Positions 45,326-54,582 of a DNA stretch of 64,000 nucleotides are shown in pieces. The position numbers and the translations under genes were made by a program. Numbering within the stretch: position 1 is the stretch's first letter; every line of letters starts with the position of its first letter. Origin of the DNA: Candidatus Gastranaerophilales bacterium (GTDB lineage Bacteria; Cyanobacteriota; Vampirovibrionia; Gastranaerophilales; Gastranaerophilaceae); NCBI GenBank assembly GCA_944323955.1, contig CALUUK010000002.1, positions 124,001 through 188,000 on the forward strand, given 5' to 3'. The notes under the pieces are model-generated. The model was not told the DNA's origin, searched no databases, and saw only the letters and a program-made list of their open reading frames with translations.

Positions 45326-46180
45326 CTAAATCTTACCCGCGAATATATTGAAAAACACAAAAGTACCTATACCTACTATTATGCAGTAATATCCGAAAAA
45401 TGCAAGTGAGTATTTACCTACAAACTTCAAGAAGTATTTAATGCATAAATATCCCACAACGGCGGAAACAAAAGTACCTGAGATTATTGCCTTCCAGTTA
45501 TATCCGCTAAATTCCGACATATCTATTTTAATAAGAGGATAAAACATTGAAGCTCCCAGAATAATCGGAATACTCAATAAAAATGAATATCTTGCTGCTG
45601 CTGTTCTTTCTTTTTTTGATAAAAGCCCCGCAGCTATTGTAAGACCGGAACGTGAAAATCCAGGAAGTGCTGCTAAGCCTTGTGCTATTGCTATAAAAAC
45701 AGAAGTTTTCAGATCAATATTTTCTGATTTCTCAGCAATCTTTTTTGAATATGTTTCGCTTAAAAAAAGGAGTATGCCTGTTCCGATGAGTAAAAGACCT
45801 ACAATAGCAGGCGAAAATACAAGTGTTTCCGCAGCGTTATGCAGCGGAAATGCTATGAATACCGTTATTAAAGTTCCTAACAATATATAAAGAGCAAGTT
45901 TTGCTTCTTTTGATGAAAAATCACTGGTTTTTACCGCAATTCCAAAGGCCTTTATAATGTTCCATATGTCTTTTCTGAAATATATCAGTACTGCCGCCAG
46001 AGTTCCCAAATGAAGCATTATGTCAAGAAAAATCTCCTGGGAAGATTCCTGTGAAAGTTCCATACCTGTAAAAACCTTATATAAATTTGAAGCAATTACA
46101 AGATGTGCGGAGCTGGAGATAGGCAGAAATTCGCTTAAACCCTGTACTACTCCCATTATAATTGCTTGTAAGATATGCAT
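45326..46180 (-). CDS. uppP: Undecaprenyl-diphosphatase
   Basis: The 284-residue membrane protein recycles the lipid carrier for cell-wall and surface polymers by removing one phosphate. Conserved sites are GLSEFLPISSSAHLV and GFSRSGLTIAAGLL (Glu and Arg of the active site), with about eight hydrophobic helices. It has 2-base gaps to both neighbours. Its need for undecaprenyl phosphate would fit the large glycosyltransferase cluster elsewhere in the window. Confidence 0.95.
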   Translation of the reverse strand: MHILQAIIMGVVQGLSEFLPISSSAHLVIASNLYKVFTGMELSQESSQEIFLDIMLHLGTLAAVLIYFRKDIWNIIKAFGIAVKTSDFSSKEAKLALYILLGTLITVFIAFPLHNAAETLVFSPAIVGLLLIGTGILLFLSETYSKKIAEKSENIDLKTSVFIAIAQGLAALPGFSRSGLTIAAGLLSKKERTAAARYSFLLSIPIILGASMFYPLIKIDMSEFSGYNWKAIISGTFVSAVVGYLCIKYFLKFVGKYSLAFFGYYCIIVGIGTFVFFNIFAGKI

Positions 46181-46182
46181 AT

Positions 46183-46542
46183 TTACTCCTCAAAATAACT
46201 TGCGCAGGCTTTTTCTGTTTCCCATACCGATACTTTTGATGTTTGCGGAAATTTTTCTTTCATTTTCTTATAAATAAATTTTGAAATTATTTCACTGCTC
46301 GGGCTTATGCCTTGAAATTCCTCAAGAGTATTAATATCTTTATGGTCAAGAAGTTTTAATACCGCATTGAGTTCTTTTTTTAAAATCTTGAAATCAATAA
46401 GCAGATTTGCTTTGTCCAGCTCTGTGCCTCTTATATATAATTCCACTTTCCAATTGTGTCCGTGCTGATTTTCACATTCTCCGTCATAGTTAAGAAGATG
46501 ATGTGCAGCCGAGAATGAACTTTCTATTTTTAATTCATGCAT
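46183..46542 (-). CDS. queD: 6-carboxy-5,6,7,8-tetrahydropterin synthase
   Basis: The 119 residues have the PTPS pattern: FSAAHHLLNY, then ECENQHGHNWKVELYI (active-site Cys and zinc His), and LLDHKDIN. It acts on dihydroneopterin triphosphate in the queuosine pathway. Other queuosine genes are not nearby. It begins 1 base after the malQ stop. Confidence 0.9.
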   Translation of the reverse strand: MHELKIESSFSAAHHLLNYDGECENQHGHNWKVELYIRGTELDKANLLIDFKILKKELNAVLKLLDHKDINTLEEFQGISPSSEIISKFIYKKMKEKFPQTSKVSVWETEKACASYFEE

Positions 46543-46543
46543 A

Positions 46544-48460
46544 TTATATTATACTTTCAAGTTTTTTGATTATTTCCTGATTGTTTGAGACAAATTCATG
46601 TCCTCTTGCTTCAATTGCAAGTTTCAAAATTAAAGGAAGATTTAATGCTTTGCCTTCTTTTAGATTGTTTATATAAACTTCTTCATAATTATCAGGGATT
46701 CTTAATGACCAATTTTGATCTCCCGATGTTCCCGGTCTGTTATAAACATCATATAATCCCAATAAGTCAGTAAAGAAAATCTGGATATTTTCAGCTTTGC
46801 AGGCAAATAATTCCACAAATTTTGTCTGCGTTAAAAACGGCGCATCTTTTGATATTCTTACTGCAATTTGTTCTCTTTCTTCATCCGAAGCATCGGGATA
46901 TAAATCTTCCGCAAGATTTTTACCGTTTAGATAACCGGCTTCTGTATTGACTGTTTGATCAGCCCACATTGCAATAGGTTCGTTGTCATGCGTTCCGACC
47001 ATTGCCCAGCTTCTGGGTGTTATATTCTTGCATCTGTACGGATGTTCCGGTTTTTCCGGTACTACAAACTGAATTAATTTCATTCCCTGAAGGTCATATT
47101 CTTTCATAACACTTACAACGGGATGAGTCAGCGTACCTAAGTCTTCACAAACAATGGAATCTTTATCAAGTCCGACTTCTTTAGCCGCACCGATAACGAT
47201 TTTTTCAATAAACGCACCGTAGCGTTTTATTTGTTCTTCTGTTAATTTTAGAATTCTTTCTTCTTTGTCGGCTTCGACTTCATAGTTCAAATCATCTTTT
47301 GTTGCTATTGCGTATCTTGATAAAACAGGATGTTCGGGTGAAGAATAAAGTCTTCCCGCACCTTCTTCAATTTTAGGTTTCTTACCTGAAACATATACCC
47401 AAGGGTCAATAAGTCCGACCATATGGTCAATTCTAACGCCGCCGGGATTTTCAATGAACATCTTTTTATAGAGTTCTTTCATAAGAATACCGCCTTCGCC
47501 GAGAGAACCGTCCGGATTAAACAATTTTTCAGGGTCCATAACAGGGAAACCCCACATTTGTCCGTCTTCTGAAAAGTAATCGGGGGGACATCCCAAACAC
47601 CAGCCCGGCAAAAAATATGCCTGATATGCCCAGTTATCACGATCCGAGAATGCAACCTGACGGTCTGCAATCATCTTCATACCTTTTGATTGAGCATATT
47701 CTCTTGATTCTGTATTTTGTACTGATATTACAAACTGGCAGAAGGAATAAAAGTCAATTACATCAAAATATTTCGCCTGCAACTCTTCTATTCTTGCATT
47801 AAACTGTACTTTTTCTTCCTCGTTTTGCGGATTGTATAAGCGTTTATCAATCTCGTTATTCCACATCGGCCAATAGTCATTACCGTGTTCAACCGATAAT
47901 GCTTCATATAACGAATCTTTCTCAAGCCAGAATTTATTATTTTGTTTGTATTGTTCAAATTGTGTTTTTAATTCATTGCAATTAATATTCTTAAAGTTAT
48001 TATATGCTTCTTTTAATGCTGCTTCCTGTGCTGCAAATATATATGAATATGCGGTTCTGTTTGTGTTTTTGTTCGGGTTATTTTCCGTAATTCTGTTATA
48101 AGTTTCCTTAGATAGGATATTATGCCATTTTTCCGTTGTTAACTGTTCAAGGTCAATAAACAAAGGATTATTTGAAAAAATTGTACCGGTATACGGCGAT
48201 GCATCAATTGATTTTGTTTTTCCGCTTGGTCCCAATTGTACATCGGTGAATACACCCGATAAGAAATCAATGAGTTTTTTTGCGGCGTTTGAGTTAATAC
48301 TGCCAAATCCCGTATTTTTGCCTTCTTCGGCGGGGAAACTGTTGGCGTGGGATATAAAAGCCAGATGCTTTTTATTTAATATTTTTAGCGCTTCCGTTAC
48401 TATATTTTTTGCTTGCGCGTCAGTAAACAGGCTTTTTCTTTGTTCGTCACAATGGGTCAT
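46544..48460 (-). CDS. malQ: 4-alpha-glucanotransferase (amylomaltase, GH77)
   Basis: This enzyme transfers glucan segments between maltodextrin chains. The 638-residue length is larger than the ~500 of many amylomaltases. Motifs include LGPSGKTKSIDASPY, GGVRIDHMVGL with the Asp nucleophile, IVCEDLGTL with the acid/base Glu, and GTHDNEPIAMW with the third Asp. It likely acts in intracellular glycogen or maltodextrin handling, which fits the nucleotidyltransferase at 62260 if that is involved in glycogen synthesis. Confidence 0.92.
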   Translation of the reverse strand: MTHCDEQRKSLFTDAQAKNIVTEALKILNKKHLAFISHANSFPAEEGKNTGFGSINSNAAKKLIDFLSGVFTDVQLGPSGKTKSIDASPYTGTIFSNNPLFIDLEQLTTEKWHNILSKETYNRITENNPNKNTNRTAYSYIFAAQEAALKEAYNNFKNINCNELKTQFEQYKQNNKFWLEKDSLYEALSVEHGNDYWPMWNNEIDKRLYNPQNEEEKVQFNARIEELQAKYFDVIDFYSFCQFVISVQNTESREYAQSKGMKMIADRQVAFSDRDNWAYQAYFLPGWCLGCPPDYFSEDGQMWGFPVMDPEKLFNPDGSLGEGGILMKELYKKMFIENPGGVRIDHMVGLIDPWVYVSGKKPKIEEGAGRLYSSPEHPVLSRYAIATKDDLNYEVEADKEERILKLTEEQIKRYGAFIEKIVIGAAKEVGLDKDSIVCEDLGTLTHPVVSVMKEYDLQGMKLIQFVVPEKPEHPYRCKNITPRSWAMVGTHDNEPIAMWADQTVNTEAGYLNGKNLAEDLYPDASDEEREQIAVRISKDAPFLTQTKFVELFACKAENIQIFFTDLLGLYDVYNRPGTSGDQNWSLRIPDNYEEVYINNLKEGKALNLPLILKLAIEARGHEFVSNNQEIIKKLESII

Positions 48461-48528
48461 AGTTTAAATATCCTTAATTTTCTTTACATTCTAATATATT
48501 TTATAATCTCTGAAAATAATTTACAAGT

Positions 48529-50043
48529 TTATTTCATGCTGTCAATAATATTAAAACCGTTAAATATAGCTTTTATATTAGCCATAAATGTATTTTCATC
48601 ACATCCTCTTGAAATAATCGTTTGTCCTGACGGTGACTTGAAATACATAATAGTCATACCTATAGCATCAGATCCCATATTTAACGCTTTTTGTTCGTAG
48701 TTTAAAAATTCAACGTTAAGACCTGTCTGTTGAAGAGCTTTAACACAAGAGTCAATAGGTCCGTTACCGTATGCATCAACATCAAATTCTTTACCGTTAT
48801 ACGTGAATTTAATTTTTATGCAGTTATCCGACACCTTTTGAACATCAATAAATTTAAATGCACCTTTAACATTAAGAATGTTATTGTGATATATATCAAT
48901 AACGTTTCTTGTGGAAAGTTCGCCGATTTTTTCGGCAGTTTCTTTTGCAATCGGTGCAATTCTCTGGGCTTCACCGAGAGTAATAGGATAGCCTGCATCC
49001 GTAATGATTTCGTATATTGCGGTTTTGCCTGATTGAGAAGTGAAACCGAGTTTTTCATCATCTTTTCTTCCGATAAGAGAAGGATGAATAGGTCTGTATG
49101 CACCTTTTTCCATATCTTTTGTTTTTATGGCGCCGTCTTGATGAATGCCGCTTCTGTGTGCCAGAGCATCCGGCCCGATTAATGCCGCTTTTTCATATAT
49201 TTTCACATTGGACATATCTGAAATCGTAAGAGCAAGTTCATAAATTTTGGAAAGATTCAGGGGCACATCAACTCCCGAATTATGGAGAGCTACCGCAACT
49301 TCATACATATTTGTATTTCCGGCACGTTCACCGAGCCCGTTCAGAGCGCATTCTAACTGAACTGCTCCGGCAAAATAACTTTCTACCGTTGTTGCAGTCG
49401 CCATTCCGAGGTCATTATGATTATGTACGGATATAATGATATCTTTCGGAAGTGCGTTATATACTTTTTCCACAAGGTCAACAAATTTTTTAGGTCTTGT
49501 TCTTTCAACCGTATTCGGCAAGTTAATTATTGTTGCACCTGCTTTTACTATCTCTTGAAGTGAGTCGATTACGAAATCTATATTTTCATGGCAATCGCCA
49601 AAATGTTCAACAGAAAATTGTACTTCTCCGTTATTTCCCATAAGGCTTTTTGCGTAACTTACAGCTTCTATTGCCTGTTTTCTGACTTCATTTGGTGATT
49701 TATTAAGAACATATTGCATATTAAAAGGACTCATTGCAATAAATGTATGAATTCGTCTTTTTTTAGCTTCTTTTATTGCTTCGGCAGCTTTTAATATGTC
49801 GTTTTGTACACATCTTGCGAGTGCGGATATAACAGTGTTTGAAGGAGCAATCCCGGCAAGTCTTACACATGCTTCATAATCCATATCAGAAGCTGCGGCA
49901 AATCCCACTTCAACACCTTGTACTCCAAGTTCCGTAAGATGGTTAAAAATTATTTCTTTTTCATATGTATTCCAAGGCTTTTTTAATGACTGGTTTCCGT
50001 CCCGAAGTGTTATATCATAAAAAAACGGCTGTCTGTTTGTCAT
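48529..50043 (-). CDS. leuA: 2-isopropylmalate synthase family enzyme
   Basis: The 504 residues have an N-terminal HMGL-like barrel with ITLRDGNQSL (catalytic Arg-Asp), VEHFGDC, SVHNHNDLGMATATT (metal His) and LNGLGERAGNTNM. A C-terminal domain of the leucine feedback-regulatory type follows (about 390-500). Its reaction is probably acetyl-CoA plus 2-oxoisovalerate to 2-isopropylmalate, the first committed leucine step; related enzymes make homologous products, so specificity is not certain. No leuBCD nearby. No leader peptide or riboswitch is seen upstream. Confidence 0.85.
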   Translation of the reverse strand: MTNRQPFFYDITLRDGNQSLKKPWNTYEKEIIFNHLTELGVQGVEVGFAAASDMDYEACVRLAGIAPSNTVISALARCVQNDILKAAEAIKEAKKRRIHTFIAMSPFNMQYVLNKSPNEVRKQAIEAVSYAKSLMGNNGEVQFSVEHFGDCHENIDFVIDSLQEIVKAGATIINLPNTVERTRPKKFVDLVEKVYNALPKDIIISVHNHNDLGMATATTVESYFAGAVQLECALNGLGERAGNTNMYEVAVALHNSGVDVPLNLSKIYELALTISDMSNVKIYEKAALIGPDALAHRSGIHQDGAIKTKDMEKGAYRPIHPSLIGRKDDEKLGFTSQSGKTAIYEIITDAGYPITLGEAQRIAPIAKETAEKIGELSTRNVIDIYHNNILNVKGAFKFIDVQKVSDNCIKIKFTYNGKEFDVDAYGNGPIDSCVKALQQTGLNVEFLNYEQKALNMGSDAIGMTIMYFKSPSGQTIISRGCDENTFMANIKAIFNGFNIIDSMK

Positions 50044-50107
50044 TAGTCTCTCCTTTATTGAACTCTTTATGATATCTTAGAATAAAACTTTATAAAAATA
50101 AAGTCAT

Positions 50108-51046
50108 TTATAATCCGGCTTCTTTTATTATTAACGGTGTTAATAAATCCCAGGCGGTTTCCTTTGGATGTCCGTTATCCGGCATTTTGTATTCTTCACT
50201 GTTAAGATTGGCATTTGTCAGTTTGTATGCCAGTATGATTTTAAATCCGTTTTTTGTCAGTTTCTTTGCGCATATGCTTTCATAGGGAATGGGTTCATAT
50301 AATACAATGATAAAGTTACTAATCTTTTGATTCCATTTTTTTTCAAGTTTTTTTCTTGTTTCAATCATATATTGAAGCAGCATTTCAGATATTTTTTCCG
50401 AATTTTTTTCATTTTTAATCAGATTATTAATATAAATATGTTCAATGTATTTAGTTGTGTAGCTCGATTTAAAGATATTTTGAAATATATTATTATAATT
50501 TTCAATTTGAAAGTTATTATTTTTGTAATTGTAGTGTAAGTAAAAATAGTTATCCGTTATTCTGTAAGTATGAATAAGCATACGTCTTATATGACCGTCC
50601 ATCATAATATAGAATACAGTATCGGAAGGCGGTACTTCTTTATAAAAATCATCTGAAATTACCTGATGGTACATGTGAGGTATTCCCCCTCCGGGAATTG
50701 CTCTGTTATATACCGGACGTTTTAATAAATAAGCTAATTTGTAGCTAAACGTTTGATTATAATCAAGATATTGCCCATGTGCAAAAGAGCAGCCAAAAAC
50801 CGTAATAGGATTTTTCTTGGTGCCGAATTCAGTGCCGTCAGGTTTTCTTCCCCTAAATTTATTATCACTTCCGTCAAAAAAATTTTTTAAATCTATATAC
50901 CATACTTGTTTGGGTTTTGTTATGTAAGAAAATTTATGTTCATGATTTTTGTTATGAATACTGAATATAATGCAATCACTTATAAACCATAGAAAAAATA
51001 TGCAAAGAAGATTAATTATAAGCAGTTTGAGAATTTTTAAATTCAT
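50108..51046 (-). CDS. SGNH-fold hydrolase/acyltransferase-like protein, membrane anchored
   Basis: A 312-residue protein with an N-terminal membrane helix (LKLLIINLLCIFFLWFI) and a predicted outer domain. GDSL-type block I appears as VFGCSFAHGQYLDYN with a likely nucleophile Ser, and the C-terminal catalytic Asp-His pair as MPDNGHPKETAWD. Such proteins act as esterases or O-acetyltransferases on surface polysaccharides, but the substrate is not known here. It is divergent from purB and stands alone. Confidence 0.72.
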   Translation of the reverse strand: MNLKILKLLIINLLCIFFLWFISDCIIFSIHNKNHEHKFSYITKPKQVWYIDLKNFFDGSDNKFRGRKPDGTEFGTKKNPITVFGCSFAHGQYLDYNQTFSYKLAYLLKRPVYNRAIPGGGIPHMYHQVISDDFYKEVPPSDTVFYIMMDGHIRRMLIHTYRITDNYFYLHYNYKNNNFQIENYNNIFQNIFKSSYTTKYIEHIYINNLIKNEKNSEKISEMLLQYMIETRKKLEKKWNQKISNFIIVLYEPIPYESICAKKLTKNGFKIILAYKLTNANLNSEEYKMPDNGHPKETAWDLLTPLIIKEAGL

Positions 51047-51117
51047 AAAAGTTATTATCCTTATTTTTGAATAAAAATTTCTATTATTATATAATATATA
51101 ATTGAAAAGGAAGTTTT

Positions 51118-52410
51118 ATGATTGAACGATATTCAAGAGAAGAGATGAAAAAAATTTGGGAGCTTGATTCTAAATTCCAATACTATCTGGATGTAGAGCT
51201 TGCAGTTTGCCGTGCGTACAACAAAAAAGGACAAATCCCCGATGATGCTCTTAAAGATATCATTTCAAAAGCGGCTTTTTCGGTTGAAAGAATTGATGAA
51301 ATCGAAAAAGAAGTCCGTCATGATTTAATAGCTTTTTTGACTAACGTAAATGAAAATGTAGGTGAAAGTTCCCGATATATTCATATGGGAATGACAAGCT
51401 CCGATGTAATAGATACGGCGCTTGCGCTTCAAATGAAAGATGCGGGAAAAATAATTATTGAAGATATGGACAGCCTTATTAATACGATAAAAGAGAAGGC
51501 CAAAGAACATAAAAATACAATTTGCATAGGGCGCTCGCATGGTGTTCATGCAGAACCTATGACATTTGGAGTTAAACTTTGCGGATGGATAGATTTATTT
51601 GAACGAAACAAACGCAATTTTGAAAAGGCGCTTTATGAAGCAAGTGTCGGACAAATTTCGGGACCTGTCGGAACATACAGCAATATTGACCCTGAAATTG
51701 AGGTTTTGGCGTGTGAATATTTAAATCTGCGTCCAGCTAAATTTTCAACTCAGGTAATAGCCCGTGATATACATGCGCAGTATCTTCAGGCACTGGCATT
51801 AATTGCGTCCGTGATAGAACAGGCGGCTGTTGAACTAAGACACTTACAGAAGACAGAAGTTCTTGAAGTTGAAGAAGGATTTTCAAAAGGACAAAAAGGT
51901 TCATCTGCTATGCCTCATAAAAAAAATCCTATATCGGCTGAAAATCTCTCCGGTCTGGCCAGAGTTGTCCGTTCTAACTCGATTGCGGCTATGGAAAATA
52001 TTCCTTTGTGGCACGAAAGAGATATTTCTCACAGCAGCGCAGAAAGAATTATATTTCCCGATTCAACAATACTTATTGATTATATGCTCTCAAGACTTGA
52101 AGGCGTTATAAAAAATCTTGTTGTTCATAAGGATAATATGCTTAAAAATACGAATCTTTTCGGCGGAATAGTTTTTTCACAGAAAGTGCTTTTAAGTCTT
52201 TGCGGTAAAGGTTTAACCCGCGAGGAGGCATATAAAATTGTACAGAGAAACGCTCTTGATGCTTTTGAAAATAACGGCGATTTTAAAGCTAATTTGCTGA
52301 AAGACCATGATGTATTAAATTATTTGTCAACCCGTGAGATTGATGAATGTTTTAATGTTGAAGAGTATTTGAAAAATGTTAATTGCATATATAAAAGATT
52401 CGGCATTTGA
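51118..52410 (+). CDS. purB: Adenylosuccinate lyase
   Basis: The 430 residues belong to the fumarase/aspartase superfamily. PurB removes fumarate in both SAICAR and adenylosuccinate steps of purine synthesis. The signature GSSAMPHKKNPI and the catalytic His region RSHGVHAEPMTFG are seen, along with TSSDVIDTALALQ. The ATG at 51118 follows GAAAAGGAAG. It is the last gene before the ribosomal operon; a 242-base gap separates them. Confidence 0.96.
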   Translation: MIERYSREEMKKIWELDSKFQYYLDVELAVCRAYNKKGQIPDDALKDIISKAAFSVERIDEIEKEVRHDLIAFLTNVNENVGESSRYIHMGMTSSDVIDTALALQMKDAGKIIIEDMDSLINTIKEKAKEHKNTICIGRSHGVHAEPMTFGVKLCGWIDLFERNKRNFEKALYEASVGQISGPVGTYSNIDPEIEVLACEYLNLRPAKFSTQVIARDIHAQYLQALALIASVIEQAAVELRHLQKTEVLEVEEGFSKGQKGSSAMPHKKNPISAENLSGLARVVRSNSIAAMENIPLWHERDISHSSAERIIFPDSTILIDYMLSRLEGVIKNLVVHKDNMLKNTNLFGGIVFSQKVLLSLCGKGLTREEAYKIVQRNALDAFENNGDFKANLLKDHDVLNYLSTREIDECFNVEEYLKNVNCIYKRFGI

Positions 52411-52595
52411 TTGTTTTTATAACCTTTAAACATATTAAAACATTAAGAAAAATTTACAATTCGGCGAAAAAATAATAAAATCAGGTTTTTTTAATTATCA
52501 AGAAATAATTGAATGTTTTTATAGTTTAAAAAAACAATCAGTAAATATGTATAAGAAAAAGCCAAAAATTTGTGTGGTGACTAAGAATTTGGTAC

Positions 52596-52623
52596 TTGAT
52601 TTCAAATCTTGAACATGTACGAT
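52596..52623 (+). promoter_or_regulatory. Candidate promoter of the ribosomal operon
   Basis: TTGATT (52596-52601) and TACGAT (52618-52623) are 16 bp apart. This is about 30 bases upstream of infA. The rest of the purB-infA gap (52411-52595) holds nothing else I recognise. Confidence 0.4.
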
Positions 52624-52652
52624 AAATTCATAAGCCGTAAAACGAGGAAGGT

Positions 52653-52868
52653 ATGTCTAAAGACGTAATAGAATTTGAAGGAACGATAATAGAATCACTG
52701 CCGAACGCAATGTTTAGAGTAGGACTTGAAAACGGGCATGAAATACTTGCTCATATATCGGGAAAAATCAGAAAAAATTTCATTAAAATATTACCGGGCG
52801 ACAAGGTAAAGGTGGAAATGACACCGTATGATTTAACAAGAGGCCGCATTACATACAGATTAAAATAA
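52653..52868 (+). CDS. infA: Translation initiation factor IF-1
   Basis: The 71-residue OB-fold protein binds the ribosomal A site during initiation. It matches the family throughout: [68 protein letters not shown] ribosome site precedes it. It leads the run infA-rpmJ-rpsM-rpsK-rpsD-rpoA-rplQ-truA-rplM-rpsI. secY, adk and map are not directly upstream, unlike many bacteria. Confidence 0.97.
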   Translation: MSKDVIEFEGTIIESLPNAMFRVGLENGHEILAHISGKIRKNFIKILPGDKVKVEMTPYDLTRGRITYRLK

Positions 52869-52892
52869 ATACAAAAAATAAAGGAAACGGAA

Positions 52893-53006
52893 ATGAAAGT
52901 TAGAGCTTCAGTAAAACCGCTTTGTGATAAATGCAAAGTAATCAAAAGAAAAGGCAGAGTAGCAATTATTTGTGAAAATCCCAAACACAAACAGAGACAA
53001 GGTTAA
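52893..53006 (+). CDS. rpmJ: Ribosomal protein bL36
   Basis: The 37-residue protein [20 protein letters not shown]... is the zinc-binding type with C11, C14, C27 and H32. It starts 24 bases after infA, with AAGGAAA upstream. The inverted repeat end of a palindromic element overlaps its stop codon. Confidence 0.97.
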   Translation: MKVRASVKPLCDKCKVIKRKGRVAIICENPKHKQRQG

Positions 53007-53120
53007 TTTTCCGTAGGGCGAAACGAAGTGGAGACCCGAAGCAACAAGAAATCCGGCGGAGTGACGAAATTGCGAAGCAATTTGAGAACGGAGCGAAGGA
53101 TTTTAATGAAGGAAAATTAA
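53003..53120. repeat. Palindromic element inside the ribosomal operon
   Basis: This 118 bp element has 10 bp terminal inverted repeats (TTAATTTTCC at 53003-53012 and GGAAAATTAA at 53111-53120), an inner AAATCC...GGATTT pair, and a central hairpin AAATTGC-gaa-GCAATTT (53067-53083). It resembles in style the elements at 10.6-11.0 kb. It fills most of the gap between rpmJ and rpsM and would be present in the mRNA. Confidence 0.78.
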
Positions 53121-53166
53121 AGCAAGTTAAAAATTCAAAAGAAAGATATAAGTAAAAGGAGAAACT

Positions 53167-53532
53167 ATGGCAAGACTTGCCGGGGTAGATTTACCTCGTA
53201 ATAAAAGAATGGTAATCGCACTGACCTATATTTTCGGTATAGGCCCTGCTCGCAGCAAAAAAATATTGGCTGCCTGCAATATTTCCGAAGATTTAAGAAC
53301 GGATGATTTAACGGAAGACCATATCAGAGCATTAAGAGACGAACTCTCTCACTACACAATTGAAGGTGATTTGAGACGTGAAGAGTCAATTAACATTAAA
53401 AGATTGAGCGAAATTAACTCATACAGAGGAATGCGCCACAGAAGGAAACTTCCTGCAAGAGGTCAAAGAACAAAGACCAACGCAAGAACAAGACGCGGTA
53501 AAAAAACAGGCCCAATCGCTAAGAAGAAATAA
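53167..53532 (+). CDS. rpsM: Ribosomal protein uS13
   Basis: The 121 residues, from [34 protein letters not shown] to the basic tail [18 protein letters not shown], are typical of uS13, which sits in the 30S head and contacts the P-site tRNA and uL5. AAAAGGAG lies before the ATG. It follows the palindromic element and precedes rpsK by 20 bases. Confidence 0.98.
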   Translation: MARLAGVDLPRNKRMVIALTYIFGIGPARSKKILAACNISEDLRTDDLTEDHIRALRDELSHYTIEGDLRREESINIKRLSEINSYRGMRHRRKLPARGQRTKTNARTRRGKKTGPIAKKK

Positions 53533-53552
53533 TTGAAGGAGTAATATAAACA

Positions 53553-53939
53553 ATGGCTAGACCGGTAAAAACTAAAAAGAAAGAAAAGAAGAATGTATTA
53601 CAAGGTGTTGTACATATACAGTCAACATTCAACAATACAATCGTAACTTCAACAGATACTCAAGGTAATGCTATTGCTTGGGCCTCAGCAGGCGGATGCG
53701 GGTTCAAAGGTGCAAGAAAAGGCACACCGTTTGCAGCTCAATCAGCAGCTGAGAAAGTTGCAAAACTTTCTATAGACCAGGGCATGAAAAAAGTTGAAGT
53801 TTATATTAAAGGACCGGGTTCAGGCAGAGAAACAGCTATAAGAGCAATTCAGGCTGCCGGACTTGAAATTACCTTAATTAAGGACGTTACACCTATTCCG
53901 CACAACGGTTGCCGTCCGCCCAAAAGACGCAGAGTATAA
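53553..53939 (+). CDS. rpsK: Ribosomal protein uS11
   Basis: The 128-residue platform protein has the conserved [36 protein letters not shown], and the C-terminal [18 protein letters not shown]. It is in an operon with rpsM and rpsD, with AAGGAG upstream of its start. There is nothing unusual in it. Confidence 0.98.
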   Translation: MARPVKTKKKEKKNVLQGVVHIQSTFNNTIVTSTDTQGNAIAWASAGGCGFKGARKGTPFAAQSAAEKVAKLSIDQGMKKVEVYIKGPGSGRETAIRAIQAAGLEITLIKDVTPIPHNGCRPPKRRRV

Positions 53940-53963
53940 CATAATAACGTAAGGAGTCAAACA

Positions 53964-54566
53964 TTGGCTAAGTATACAGGCCCGTCAAATAAATTATATC
54001 GTAACTACGGAGTTACTGATTTATCAAACAGAAAGTTGGTTTCTTCATTAAGACAAAATGCTTCCGGGCAGCATGGCGCAGCAAGAAAGAAACTTTCCGA
54101 ATATGCTATTCACTTAAATGAAAAGCAAAAAATTCGTTTAACATATCTTGTTAATGAAAAACAATTCGTAAGATATTACAACGAAGCAAGCAGAAGAAAA
54201 GGTGTTACAGGTACTATTCTTTTGCAATTATTAGAGTCAAGATTGGATAACATTGTTTTCAGAACAGGTTTTGCAATTTCAAGAAAACAGGCAAGACAAA
54301 TAGTTAACCACGGTCATGTTCTTGTTAACGGAAAAAGAGTTGATATTCCGTCATTCTTGGTTAAACCCGGCGATGTTATTACTTTCAGAGCCGGCAGCAG
54401 CGATTTCATTAAATCAGTTTTAAATTCAATTGATATGGCAATTGCTCCTGCATGGATGACTATTGACAAGGATGCTTTAAAAGTTACGTTTGACAGAATC
54501 CCCGAAAGAGAAGAAATTGATCCCGAACTTAAAGAGCATCTCGTAGTTGAATTTTATTCTAAATAA
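53964..54566 (+). CDS. rpsD: Ribosomal protein uS4
   Basis: The 200 residues (MAKYTGPSNKLYRNYGV..., then an S4 domain with ESRLDNIVFRTGFA, RKQARQIVNHGHVLVNGKRV) are uS4, a primary 16S rRNA binder. The start is TTG at 53964, with AAGGAG upstream, rare among ribosomal genes. In Cyanobacteria rpsD is usually elsewhere; its presence between rpsK and rpoA matches other phyla. No zinc-finger cysteines are at its N-terminus. Confidence 0.97.
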   Translation: MAKYTGPSNKLYRNYGVTDLSNRKLVSSLRQNASGQHGAARKKLSEYAIHLNEKQKIRLTYLVNEKQFVRYYNEASRRKGVTGTILLQLLESRLDNIVFRTGFAISRKQARQIVNHGHVLVNGKRVDIPSFLVKPGDVITFRAGSSDFIKSVLNSIDMAIAPAWMTIDKDALKVTFDRIPEREEIDPELKEHLVVEFYSK

Positions 54567-54582
54567 TTGTAGGAGATTAATA

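Noticed and set aside
48461-50107. Leucine leader or riboswitch for leuA
   Set aside because: The upstream gap is only 64 bases and shows no leader peptide, T-box or terminator/antiterminator pair.
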